Below, piece by piece: positions 56,724 through 64,000 of a DNA stretch of 64,000 nucleotides. A program made the translations under genes and the position numbers. The notes under the pieces are model-generated. The model worked only from the letters and a program-made list of their open reading frames with translations. It was not told where the DNA came from and ran no database searches. The DNA is taken from NCBI GenBank assembly GCA_002841335.1, contig PHEY01000002.1:124001-188000 (forward strand), given 5' to 3'. The stretch is from Actinobacteria bacterium HGW-Actinobacteria-2. Its GTDB lineage: Bacteria; Actinomycetota; Actinomycetes; Propionibacteriales; Propionibacteriaceae. Position 1 is the first letter of the stretch. The number at the start of each line of letters is the position of its first letter.

Positions 56724-57191
56724 TCAGGCCCCTTCCACCGTGGCGGGCTTGGCGAACAGCCGCTTGCCCAACAGGTACAGCTCGCAGCCCAAGCAGTAGT
56801 CGAACACCGCGTTGAGCAGTGCGGCCACCAGCGCGAACCCTGTCGCGATGTAGAACACCGTCGCGAGGCCAAACACTCCGCCGATCAGGCCGACCAGGGC
56901 GAAGCCGAGGCCGACAGCCTGCGCGAATCGCGGGGGCCGGGCGTCCTCCAGTTCGGCCGGTGGGGCCAGGCGCGGTCGGACGAACCTGCGGAAGACCCAG
57001 CCGTAGGGCTGATACCGGACGCCGAGGATGGCGCCGATGGCGAAGGCGATGGCCTGCAGGATCAGCAGCGGCAGTCCCCACTGGGGGCCGAGCGCCACGC
57101 TCGCGGCAAGCACCACCGAGGTGATGATCGCCGCGAAGCGTGGGCCGCGCGGATCCACCACCTCGGCGGTGGCGGGCGATGAAGCAGTCAT
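56724..57191 (-). CDS. DUF4395 membrane protein
   Basis: 155 residues, DUF4395: DPRGPRFAAIITSVVLAASVAL, a central four-helix membrane region, and C-terminal CLGC motif near the end (YCLGCELYLLGKRLF). Its partner is the thioredoxin-like gene directly downstream. Probably part of a sulfur/thiol pathway. Preceded by the shared AGCAAGGACCATC element and, further upstream, by a Cys-rich leader ORF. Confidence 0.82.
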   Translation of the reverse strand: MTASSPATAEVVDPRGPRFAAIITSVVLAASVALGPQWGLPLLILQAIAFAIGAILGVRYQPYGWVFRRFVRPRLAPPAELEDARPPRFAQAVGLGFALVGLIGGVFGLATVFYIATGFALVAALLNAVFDYCLGCELYLLGKRLFAKPATVEGA

Positions 57192-57204
57192 GATGGTCCT
57201 TGCT
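57192..57204 (-). promoter_or_regulatory. Shared ribosome-binding element of the DUF4395 gene
   Basis: Minus-strand AGCAAGGACCATC abutting ATG 57191, identical to the metB element. The extended CAGCAAGGACC is complementary, with two bulged As, to the Cys codons of the leader peptide. Confidence 0.7.
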
Positions 57205-57319
57205 GAATGGGTGGAACGGTGAGTGTGGTCTGGGGCCTGTGCCTCGGCGGATTGCCGGAGGGCTCGTCCGCGGGTCGGCATTACCGTGCGTCGCGGGCGT
57301 CAGTGGGCAGGCGGAGGCG

Positions 57320-57385
57320 TCAGCGACAACACATTCGCATCCGGCAGCAGGCCGGGCGAACAATCGTGTATACAGACGCGGACAT
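57320..57385 (-). CDS. Leaderless Cys-rich leader peptide upstream of DUF4395-trx-cysK
   Basis: A 21-codon ORF. It has four Cys as two pairs, Cys13-Cys14 (TGC TGC) and Cys19-Cys20 (TGT TGT), each pair flanked by Arg, the last codon being Arg21 before TGA. Leaderless: TAAGGT, six bases, ATG 57385. The codon 12-14 stretch, GGCCTGCTG at 57345-57353, can pair with the downstream ribosome-binding region CAGCAAGGACC (57195-57205). 128 bases lie between its stop and the DUF4395 start. Resembles the Cys-responsive leaderless attenuators of mycobacteria. Confidence 0.75.
   Translation of the reverse strand: MSASVYTIVRPACCRMRMCCR
57367..57374. promoter_or_regulatory. Palindrome TGTATACA, candidate GntR operator inside leader ORF
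   Basis: Perfect 8-bp palindrome over codons 4-7 of the Cys leader ORF, about 20 bases after the inferred transcription start. GntR/FadR-type regulators bind related TNGTATACNA sequences, and a GntR gene lies 113 bases away. Weak evidence: could be chance. Confidence 0.3.
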
Positions 57386-57391
57386 GTGCCT

Positions 57392-57397
57392 ACCTTA
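57392..57397 (-). promoter_or_regulatory. -10 element of Cys leader
   Basis: TAAGGT on the minus strand, six bases upstream of ATG 57385. Possible -35 GTGGAC 17 bases further upstream. Its spacing is the same as for the Met leader. Confidence 0.55.
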
Positions 57398-57497
57398 GCA
57401 GGGCGGGCGGGGATGTCCACTCCCCCAGGGCCGACTACGCCTCAATGCGTAGCCCGCACTCATCGTCGACGCAGGTTCCGGCGTCGGCGCGTCCCGA

Positions 57498-58145
57498 TCA
57501 GCCCAGGGCGCGCAGGCGCATCTGGCGACTGCGCTCCAGGTGCTCGGTCATCAGCGCACCGGCCTGATCGGCGTCGCCAGCGATGATCGCCTCGAGGATC
57601 GCGCCGTGGTCGTGAGCGGTCGCAGTGAGGTCTTCGGTGGATCCGGGCGGGCCCTGATCGTAGATCCGCAGCTGGGCCATCCAGCGGTTCATCGTGCCCG
57701 CAATGGTGGCGTTATGGGCCGCTTGCCACAGGGCCACATGCCAGTCCGAGTTGGCCTCATGCCCGGCTCGTTCCTCGCCGGCGGCCGCGGAACTCAGCGC
57801 ACCCTCGTGACACGCGCGCAGCCGGGCGATGTCCAGGTCGGTGTGACGGCGGGCGGCCGCCACCGCGGCCACGCTCTCCAGCGCGATCCGCGCCTCGTAG
57901 ATCTCCATGACATCGTCCGGGGTGCCCGTGCGAACCCGAAAGCCGTTGTCAACGCGCTCAATCAGACCGTCCTGCTGGAGCGCCACCAGGGCCTCACGCA
58001 CGGGCGTCCGCGAGACGCCGTAGCGAGTGGCCAGCGAGGTTTCCAGCAGGCGCTGGCCGTGAGGGAACTCGCCGTTGAGGATGTCATCTCGGATGCGCAG
58101 GTACTGATCAGTCGTGAGCGAACCCGATGCGGAGCGCTCCGCCAT
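57498..58145 (-). CDS. GntR family (FadR subfamily) regulator
   Basis: 215 residues from ATG 58145, with GGGAG upstream; the alternative start 14 residues earlier is less likely. Winged helix: YLRIRDDILNGEFPHGQRLLETSLATRYGVSRTPVREALVALQQDGLIERV; then the all-alpha FCD ligand domain with EIYEARIALESVAAVAAARR and ANSDWHVALWQAAHNATIAG (metal-binding His). Regulates unknown targets; the cysK-operon leader is the nearest candidate. Confidence 0.88.
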   Translation of the reverse strand: MAERSASGSLTTDQYLRIRDDILNGEFPHGQRLLETSLATRYGVSRTPVREALVALQQDGLIERVDNGFRVRTGTPDDVMEIYEARIALESVAAVAAARRHTDLDIARLRACHEGALSSAAAGEERAGHEANSDWHVALWQAAHNATIAGTMNRWMAQLRIYDQGPPGSTEDLTATAHDHGAILEAIIAGDADQAGALMTEHLERSRQMRLRALG

Positions 58146-58306
58146 GATGGTCTCCCTTCGGTGACGGTCGGGGGAATTCTCCCACATACACTCGCCGACT
58201 CCTGGGTGCGCGGCCCGGTTGCGACAGGGTCGCCGACGTCAGGGAGCTGTGGGGAGCGGAGCCGCAGCGCGATAGCGCGAACACTACGAGCGCGTGAAGA
58301 CAAAAC

Positions 58307-58379
58307 GAGAGTGACGCACCTCGAAGGGCTTAAAGCCGTCTACCCACCCCCAGGAGACAACATCGAGTGCGTCACTCTC
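58307..58379. repeat. Perfect 13-bp inverted repeat upstream of tRNA-Arg
   Basis: GAGAGTGACGCAC (58307-58319) and GTGCGTCACTCTC (58367-58379), a perfect inverted repeat, with an inner TCGA pair one base further in on each side (one bulge). The 47-base spacer has no gene. Could be a hairpin, MITE-like end pair or att-type site. Confidence 0.6.
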
Positions 58380-58511
58380 ACCAACGAGGCTACCTGAACC
58401 CCCCACTGTTGCCAAGCCGAAGGTGGGGCAAACTGCATAGTCACAGGCGACGCACAGGTTGGCTCGGCAGCTCTCCCCCTCGGCAAGATACGCTAGGTGG
58501 GCTTCGGCGTT

Positions 58512-58587
58512 GGCCCCATAGCTCAGGGGATAGAGCAGAGGTTTCCTAAACCTTGTGTCGCAAGTTCGAATCTTGCTGGGGTCGCCA
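58512..58587 (+). tRNA. tRNA-Arg (anticodon CCT)
   Basis: Acceptor GGCCCCA with TGGGGTC (one G-T pair), D-arm GCTC/GAGC with AGGGGAT loop, anticodon stem AGGTT/AACCT with loop TTCCTAA (anticodon CCT), T-arm GCAAG-TTCGAAT-CTTGC, discriminator G and an encoded CCA (58585-58587). The accessory block starts immediately after it. Confidence 0.95.
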
Positions 58588-58807
58588 TCGAAGTGGACCC
58601 GCCACGTCGGCACCCACTCCCACCAGGCCACCAAGCGACAAGCGAGGAGCAGGTGAGCGAACCTTGCCTGCCTGGATGAAGCCCCTCCGAGTGGACGGGC
58701 AATACCCGCGGCCAATGCGAACACTTTGGGGTTGGCGAGGCCACTCCGCCCCCGAAAACCACTTCTTTACGTGTGCGTGAACCGGTACCGTTCCCACAGG
58801 AGGCGCC

Positions 58808-61198
58808 ATGACCAAGAAGACCGGTGACGATCTCGCCGCACAATACACGGACGAAGACTGGCGAGCTAGATACCTTCAGCTGGTAGACATCGTCACACTG
58901 CTGCGTCATAGCATCATCGGATCTTCATTCAAGATCCCCGATCGAATGAACTCAGCATTCACCCTCACTGAATACGGATCTCAGATCCAAAAGGACCTCA
59001 CCACTAAGCATGACGTGCCAGCCAAGGAGGCGCGGATGATGTGCCTACTGGAGATCGCTCACGACGAGCCGATGGTCAACCTCGAGCGCACCCACTTCGA
59101 CGTACTCACTGACGAAATATCGGCATCCATAGTGAAGGGCGCTATGCGATACCCCTTCATCTACGGCGGATACCTGTACCGACGCGCGGCGGAGATCTTC
59201 CCCGATCGACGCAGTCGTCTGAACTCTAAGGAGACGGCGGAACTCCTCGAAGGGATGCCATGCGGCGTCTTCCAGGTCGGCGACCTAGTCGTCGGGCCAC
59301 GCGGAGTACTTCGATCCCAAGCCAATCGCTGGGTCCCTCCCACAGTGAAGGTGCCTTTGCAGCACTGCGGGGATTTGACCTGTCGACGACCGCACTGGAC
59401 CTCGCTCTCAACTGACTACGATGCGCCGATCAACCAGCACCTGCCCAAGATCACGAAAGTACTCACGGACAATCTTGTGGCCCGCGGCGCTTGGACCGAC
59501 TTCACCGGGCTACTCGCTGAGGAAGCCTCGAGGCCATTTGACGATCTCGCGATGGTCGGGATTCCGGTGTCACTTGGCGATTGCCTTACCGACGAGGAGT
59601 TGGCCCTGGTAGCAAGCCAGCTTTCAATCGAAGTGCCCGAACTCGATAGCGCAGAGCTTCGCGCCAATCTGCTGCAGGAGATTTGGACTAAGACTGATGA
59701 CGACATCGCACGAAGCGTGGACTTCCTCATCACGGCAGGCTCCATCTCGCTCGCTCCGCACGAGGTACGACGCCCACCTCTGGTCGATGTTGCGGTCGGC
59801 TCCTTCGAGCTCCGAGTCGAGATCGGCAGGCACGGCGTGCGTCTACGCCCTGATGACCCAGAGGTCCCCCTTCTTCGACTTAGGAGACTCATAACCCATC
59901 TCTACGACTTCGACAACGACTCCGACCTAAGCGAACTCCGGTGGCAACTCCGTACGATCGATGGAACAGACGTCCACGAGATGCTCGAGGAGTACCTCCG
60001 GGTAACGTCACCATCTGACGCGATAGGAGCCCTGGTACTGTCGCGGCGCCAGAACGTACAGCAGGCAATGACTGAGCTTGGCATCGAGAGCGGCGTTTCG
60101 CTCGGTGAACTCGCCCCCGCCTCTGACGATGTACTGGTGGTTGAGAAGCTTATGTGGAAGCTGGGCTTCCCTCAAAGCCCTCAGGCGAGTCTCGCCGCCG
60201 AGTTCTGGCAACGCCAGAAGGAGGCAAGGCAAGCTGTCCGTGACGCGAACGGTAGTGCGATTCTCGACCTGCCACGGTTGCGAGAGGTACTGCGCGAGTT
60301 GTTCATCAGCCTCGAAGGTCTCCTTGGAGACACCGTCGACTTCGCGTGGTGGGTCTTGGCCACCGACCATCTCGCCGCCGCAAGGCCGTTCACGTACACA
60401 CCGAGCCAAGGGGAGCCCGCCTGGGCGGCGCTTGCAAGTCATGCCAATGCGATATCAGCACCCGATAAGCCACGTTTTGGCGATCGCGCAAAACGCACCC
60501 TCTACCCCCTGGGCCAGTCATTCTCAGTCCTCGGTTCACTCCTCAAGTCGTTCGAGGACGACCCGAAGGGCTACTTGCGTCCAACCACATCCATACCCAA
60601 ATGGGCATATCAAACTGAACTCAAGGAGTTCCCGCTCCGCCACACGGTCCCGTATCTCGACCTGACGGAACTCGCTCGAAGGTCGATCGCGGCTGGCCTG
60701 GCCGAGGTGTCGAAGCTCCTCAAGGACGGCAACGTTCACGGTGTACGCAACCAGGTCTCGCACTTCCAACGATCCAACTCCAACATGGACGACGTCCTCA
60801 AGGCGATCCAGGCAGCTTCATCATCGGTCGAAATACTCGACACGCTCGGGTTCATCAGAGCCGAGTACCGCGCCAGCCGCACGGAGCGCGACGCCTGGGG
60901 CAGGTATGTCATCTACATGCGTTCTGCTGCCGGTGACGAAGTCACATTTACTAGGCCGTCCAAGGTTGGGTTGGTGGGACTCCCGAACCTGCATACTCCG
61001 CAGTACCTGGTGCGATCGGCCGTGTTTAGCTCCCCGCGAGAGGTGCTGCGTTTTCGCGTCGGAGCCGACTCCGCATTCAGCGAGATGTGGGCTGGGTTCC
61101 CCCTACCTCGCGCGAAGCGCACCGGCGTACTCCAACAGGCGATGGAGCCCGCAAGCGACGTCGTGCGAGCCTCCTACAGCGTCCTCCCAGGGAACTAG
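58808..61198 (+). CDS. Large orphan protein with HEPN-like motif, downstream of tRNA-Arg
   Basis: 796 residues, unrecognised. It has lower GC and mixed codon use relative to its neighbours. The N-terminal 200 residues contain YRRAAEIFPDRRSRLNSKE, and a Cys cluster, CGDLTCRRPHW. Near the C-terminus helices surround RNQVSH (Arg647-x4-His652), the signature of HEPN ribonucleases, in a context ...DGNVHGVRNQVSHF. No transmembrane segment. Stand-alone gene next to a tRNA, so a mobile or defence gene is plausible. Function is not established. Confidence 0.7.
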   Translation: MTKKTGDDLAAQYTDEDWRARYLQLVDIVTLLRHSIIGSSFKIPDRMNSAFTLTEYGSQIQKDLTTKHDVPAKEARMMCLLEIAHDEPMVNLERTHFDVLTDEISASIVKGAMRYPFIYGGYLYRRAAEIFPDRRSRLNSKETAELLEGMPCGVFQVGDLVVGPRGVLRSQANRWVPPTVKVPLQHCGDLTCRRPHWTSLSTDYDAPINQHLPKITKVLTDNLVARGAWTDFTGLLAEEASRPFDDLAMVGIPVSLGDCLTDEELALVASQLSIEVPELDSAELRANLLQEIWTKTDDDIARSVDFLITAGSISLAPHEVRRPPLVDVAVGSFELRVEIGRHGVRLRPDDPEVPLLRLRRLITHLYDFDNDSDLSELRWQLRTIDGTDVHEMLEEYLRVTSPSDAIGALVLSRRQNVQQAMTELGIESGVSLGELAPASDDVLVVEKLMWKLGFPQSPQASLAAEFWQRQKEARQAVRDANGSAILDLPRLREVLRELFISLEGLLGDTVDFAWWVLATDHLAAARPFTYTPSQGEPAWAALASHANAISAPDKPRFGDRAKRTLYPLGQSFSVLGSLLKSFEDDPKGYLRPTTSIPKWAYQTELKEFPLRHTVPYLDLTELARRSIAAGLAEVSKLLKDGNVHGVRNQVSHFQRSNSNMDDVLKAIQAASSSVEILDTLGFIRAEYRASRTERDAWGRYVIYMRSAAGDEVTFTRPSKVGLVGLPNLHTPQYLVRSAVFSSPREVLRFRVGADSAFSEMWAGFPLPRAKRTGVLQQAMEPASDVVRASYSVLPGN

Positions 61199-61245
61199 TC
61201 CCAAGACTGCTCATGGGTACGTAGTCGTGCGGCGAGTTGACGCGC

Positions 61246-62565
61246 TCAAGACTCTGCCACCGGCGCCGATGACGCGGGAACCGGCCCCAAACGCCCGCCC
61301 AGGCCCTGGCGATCGGGAGCGATGGCGATCCGACGAAGCTCTGAGTCGAAGGATTCCGCACCCAGCAGACTGACCAGTTCGGCACGCATCTGCTCCAGCG
61401 GCGGGTGCAACTCCTCGCCGACGTCGGCCACCAGGTCGTCGATCAAGGCCGTCACCCGACGGGTGATCTGTGGCTGGCCGGCGCCGAAGACCATGATCTC
61501 CAGCAGGCCCAGCGCCACCACGTCCGCCCAGGACGGGGCCGGCACGACCACCCGGCCCTCCCCACGGACGGCCTGACGCGCACCCAACGGCAGGCCGGCG
61601 GCCACCCGCAGGACGCCTTCGATCTCGTCCAATGCCCGCACGGCCGTGGTCGGGTCGTTGATACCCGGCGACAGCGCCTTGATGGCGATGTCGACCAGCA
61701 GCCGCAGCGCATAGAACGGGTCGTAGCGCAGCGAACGCTCCGAGTCGATCACCACAGCTCGACGCAACCGCGCCTGCAGCGCCGAGCTCAACTCGAGGCC
61801 CTTCGGCGCAACCACCCGCAGCAGCGGCGCCCCCGGGGTGATGGCATCACCCACCTGCCGCGCCACCCAGATTCTCAGTCCACGCCGCGCGGCCAGCCGC
61901 ACCAGGCCGCTCTGATCCACCGCGATCACCTGGCCCGATCCGGCACTGCGGACGATCAGCGCCCCGCTGGGCGCCTCGTCGTCCGCCGCGGACACCGACG
62001 CACGTGATCCGACCAACACCGCCAACTGCCCACGCGCCCGACGACCCAGATCGGACAGCACCGCGTCCACCCGCATCCGGCTGCCCACCGAGTGAAGCAA
62101 CCAGATGAAGGCGGCCAGGCTGGTGAACAGCAGCATCACCGCCAGGATCACCGTCACCGCCGGCGCGTAGTCCGGACGTCCCAGCGAGCCCACATCCAAC
62201 AGGCTGACGAAGGTGAAGGTGACCGTACCCAAGAAGATCGCCAGGATCACTCGGGTGGCCCGTGCCCGCAGGAAGTAGGAGACCGTCCGCGGCGAGTACT
62301 GGCTCGAACCGAACTGCAGCAGCAGCACGACGAAGGAGAACACGAAGCCGGTGAAAGTGATCATGCCGCCACCGATAGCCGACAACAGTTGCGCGGTGGA
62401 CGACGCCGACACCAGCTGCGGAACGTAGCCCCCGCGCATGAGTTCATCATCAACTTGGGAGACGAACTCACTGAGCGCGATCCCCGCCAGAACGCCGACG
62501 GTGGGAATCACCCAGAAGGCGCGTTCCCACCACAGTCGCACTCTGGTTCGGCTGATCACGGCCAT
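61246..62565 (-). CDS. DUF2254 family membrane protein
   Basis: 439 residues: four hydrophobic helices in the first 170 residues (20-40, 65-88, 108-130, 135-160), with GGGMITFTGFVFSFVVLLLQFGSSQYSPR as family motif, then a large cytoplasmic part with ALSPGINDPTTAVRALDEI. Family function unknown. Starts ATG 62565; no operon partner is visible. Confidence 0.85.
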   Translation of the reverse strand: MAVISRTRVRLWWERAFWVIPTVGVLAGIALSEFVSQVDDELMRGGYVPQLVSASSTAQLLSAIGGGMITFTGFVFSFVVLLLQFGSSQYSPRTVSYFLRARATRVILAIFLGTVTFTFVSLLDVGSLGRPDYAPAVTVILAVMLLFTSLAAFIWLLHSVGSRMRVDAVLSDLGRRARGQLAVLVGSRASVSAADDEAPSGALIVRSAGSGQVIAVDQSGLVRLAARRGLRIWVARQVGDAITPGAPLLRVVAPKGLELSSALQARLRRAVVIDSERSLRYDPFYALRLLVDIAIKALSPGINDPTTAVRALDEIEGVLRVAAGLPLGARQAVRGEGRVVVPAPSWADVVALGLLEIMVFGAGQPQITRRVTALIDDLVADVGEELHPPLEQMRAELVSLLGAESFDSELRRIAIAPDRQGLGGRLGPVPASSAPVAES

Positions 62566-63187
62566 CTGATGTACCTCCAGTGAGTCCGCAGCGACGTTGG
62601 CGGAACCGACCTGTTCGCGTCAGTCTCTCAGGCTGACCGGGGCCCCGGCAGGCGCCACGCGAAGATCGTCCCGCCCGAAACGCGGCCCATCCGGCACGCC
62701 TGAAGTGAGTTCCGTGTGGAACAGATGCTCGCCTGGTTTCGGCCCGGTGCTCGGGTTCAGGTGCCGATGGCCGAACTGCACGAAACTTCCGGGCCGATCT
62801 TCGAGAAGATCAGCAACGCGGTCCCCGTCGACGGCGGCGACATCATCAGTCCCGCAGGCCAGAATCGCCGAAAAATGGGGAAGGCGACGCCCAATCGAAG
62901 CCGTCGCCCCCCGTTGATAGCCTCGCGTCTTGAACGTCGCCGCCCGACCCTTGAGTCGGTCATTGAGTACCCACAACCGACATTACGCCTTCTGGTGGGC
63001 ATGTGCGGTCAGACTCCTGGGTGTAACGGTTACCGCCCGTGACGATGTGCGAGGTCCGCGTTACTACCGCAATCGGATCCGAACCGTATCCCGTGGCCCC
63101 GCCAAGACGTCGCACCGAGCCCGTACGCCGCCTCCGAACTTTGTGGTTCTGCCTGCGAACCGCGGCTCTACCCGGGAGAATTGGAGA
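62566..63187. other. Gap between DUF2254 gene and TolB-like gene, no firm gene
   Basis: About 620 bases. The plus-strand frame 62716-63042 (GTG start, 108 codons) has high third-position GC over its first half but no RBS and no recognised similarity; a minus-strand frame at 62620-62976 is equally open. I cannot choose, and it may be a decayed gene. The promoter for the DUF2254 gene must lie around 62570-62620. Confidence 0.4.
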
Positions 63188-64000
63188 GTGTCCCTGCCTT
63201 TTGGCCAGATACCCGAGCTCGTCGGCTGCGACGCAGAGCAGGCCGGTGAGGCGCTCCAGCGGGTCTTGGCGAGCCGCAGTTTCCAGGCAGCACCCAAGGC
63301 ACGAGACTTCCTGCGCTACGTGGCAACCGAAACGCTGGCCGGACGCGGGCAGCGCCTCAAAGAGTTCACCATCGCCCGATCGGTCATGGACCGCGGTACC
63401 GAGTTCGCGAGCCACACCGATTCAGCAGTGCGAGTTCAGGCCCGACGCGTCCGTCTTCTCCTGGAGCGCTACTACGCCGAAGACGGTGCCGACGACCCCA
63501 TCCGCATCACCATCCGCAAGGGCAGCTACGTCCCGACATTCAGCGCCTCCACCACCACACCCCCGCAGGACGAACCCGCGACCGAATGGACCGAAGGCCC
63601 CGGTCTCATCATCGGCAGGTTCGTGGACCTCAACTCCCCAGACGGAAAGTCGGCGCAATCCATCGGCGCCGCCGAGTCGCTCGCCCACGCCTTCAGCCAG
63701 TTTCCCGGGTTGAACGTCTACGGACCGATCTCGCTGACAGCCGATGATCTAGGCCCCGGCAAGGAGTTTCCGGCAACCACCCTGAGGGCGCAATATCTGC
63801 TGGAGGGCTCCGTGCGCGTCGAGCGGGAACGGCTGCGAGTCACGGCACGCCTGATCGACCTCGAAACCAGCCGCCTGGTCGTGGCCACCACCGCAGACCG
63901 CGATCTGGAGCAGTTCAGTGGCTTTCAAGCAGAGGGGCAACTGGCATCCGAAATCGCAGCGCAGCTGGGCGACTACCGCGGCGACCTTCAGCGCGACCTG
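63188..64000 (+). CDS. TolB-like/adenylate-cyclase-associated regulatory protein, N-terminal part
   Basis: The first 271 codons, open to the window edge; GTG 63188 with GGAG upstream. Residues about 20-110 match a conserved module seen before TolB-like and TPR regions in proteobacterial signalling proteins: LQRVLASRSFQAAPKARDFL, LAGRGQRLKEFTIARSV, VRVQARRVRLLLERYY and IRKGSYVPTF. A TolB-type N-terminal segment with LRAQYLLEGSVRVERERLRVTARL follows. Probably a TPR or cyclase-like domain continues beyond the edge. Unusual for an actinobacterium. Confidence 0.7.
   Translation, partial: MSLPFGQIPELVGCDAEQAGEALQRVLASRSFQAAPKARDFLRYVATETLAGRGQRLKEFTIARSVMDRGTEFASHTDSAVRVQARRVRLLLERYYAEDGADDPIRITIRKGSYVPTFSASTTTPPQDEPATEWTEGPGLIIGRFVDLNSPDGKSAQSIGAAESLAHAFSQFPGLNVYGPISLTADDLGPGKEFPATTLRAQYLLEGSVRVERERLRVTARLIDLETSRLVVATTADRDLEQFSGFQAEGQLASEIAAQLGDYRGDLQRDL

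Noticed and set aside
58585-61250. tRNA-Arg 3' end duplicated as an attachment site after the orphan gene
   Set aside because: I searched for the T-arm and acceptor sequence downstream and did not find a second copy, so integration is not proven.
62620-62976. Possible 118-codon gene on the minus strand
   Set aside because: The overlapping plus-strand frame is equally plausible and neither has a ribosome-binding site or known domain.

Overview
This window is chromosomal DNA from a high-GC actinobacterium. Propionibacteriaceae or a close relative is my best guess, from gene content alone. The evidence is GC-rich codon use, GTG starts, many leaderless starts of the form TANNNT-N6-(A/G)TG, and actinobacterial gene order. 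From memory, three blocks parallel Mycobacterium tuberculosis: ppx2/Rv1025/ftsB-like/eno/mazG/mfd/pth/rplY/prs/glmU with ispE/ksgA/tatD/rsmI/pmt; fadE5/fadA2/fabG4/htdX; and Rv0996/rimJ/moeA1/galU/5-FTHF ligase/fmdB/mscL.

Layout. 1-12.6 kb is minus-strand housekeeping: exopolyphosphatase, divisome FtsB-like protein, enolase, MazG, Mfd, Pth, L25, Prs and GlmU. 12.8-19.4 kb interrupts the conserved order with an acyltransferase, an odd tRNA-Gln, a TetR regulator, an MFS transporter, and a two-gene unit coding for a type VII-type secreted hydrolase and a lipoprotein. 19.4-24.9 kb returns to conserved genes (ispE, ksgA, tatD, rsmI, pmt). 25-41 kb holds transporters (UraA, AzlCD, LysE), a fatty-acid cluster with its TetR regulator, a DEAD-box helicase, a lipid kinase, a cold-shock gene and tRNA-Ala. 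41.5-46.1 kb is a membrane-stress-like group: an SPFH protein, a zinc-ribbon membrane protein, a small membrane protein, a K+ channel and a repeat protein with a Cys-rich tail. 46.2-53.7 kb contains a cytochrome b5/DUF2231 fusion, a divisome-type GlpR(SepX)/Glp pair, 5-FTHF cyclo-ligase, FmdB-like protein, MscL and UDP-glucose pyrophosphorylase.

53.7-58.2 kb is a sulfur amino-acid region and contains the most striking signal. Upstream of DUF4395-thioredoxin-cysK lies a leaderless 21-codon ORF rich in Cys codons. Upstream of metB lies a leaderless 19-codon ORF rich in Met codons. In both cases the diagnostic codons can pair with the ribosome-binding region of the downstream gene, and both downstream genes share the same 13-nt ribosome-binding element. 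Together they look like matched Cys and Met translation attenuators, apparently absent from standard annotation.

58.3-64 kb is accessory: a 13-bp inverted repeat, tRNA-Arg(CCT), a large orphan protein of lower GC with a HEPN-like motif, a DUF2254 membrane protein, and the start of a TolB-like signalling protein cut by the window edge. I saw no rRNA operon, CRISPR array, transposase or prophage.
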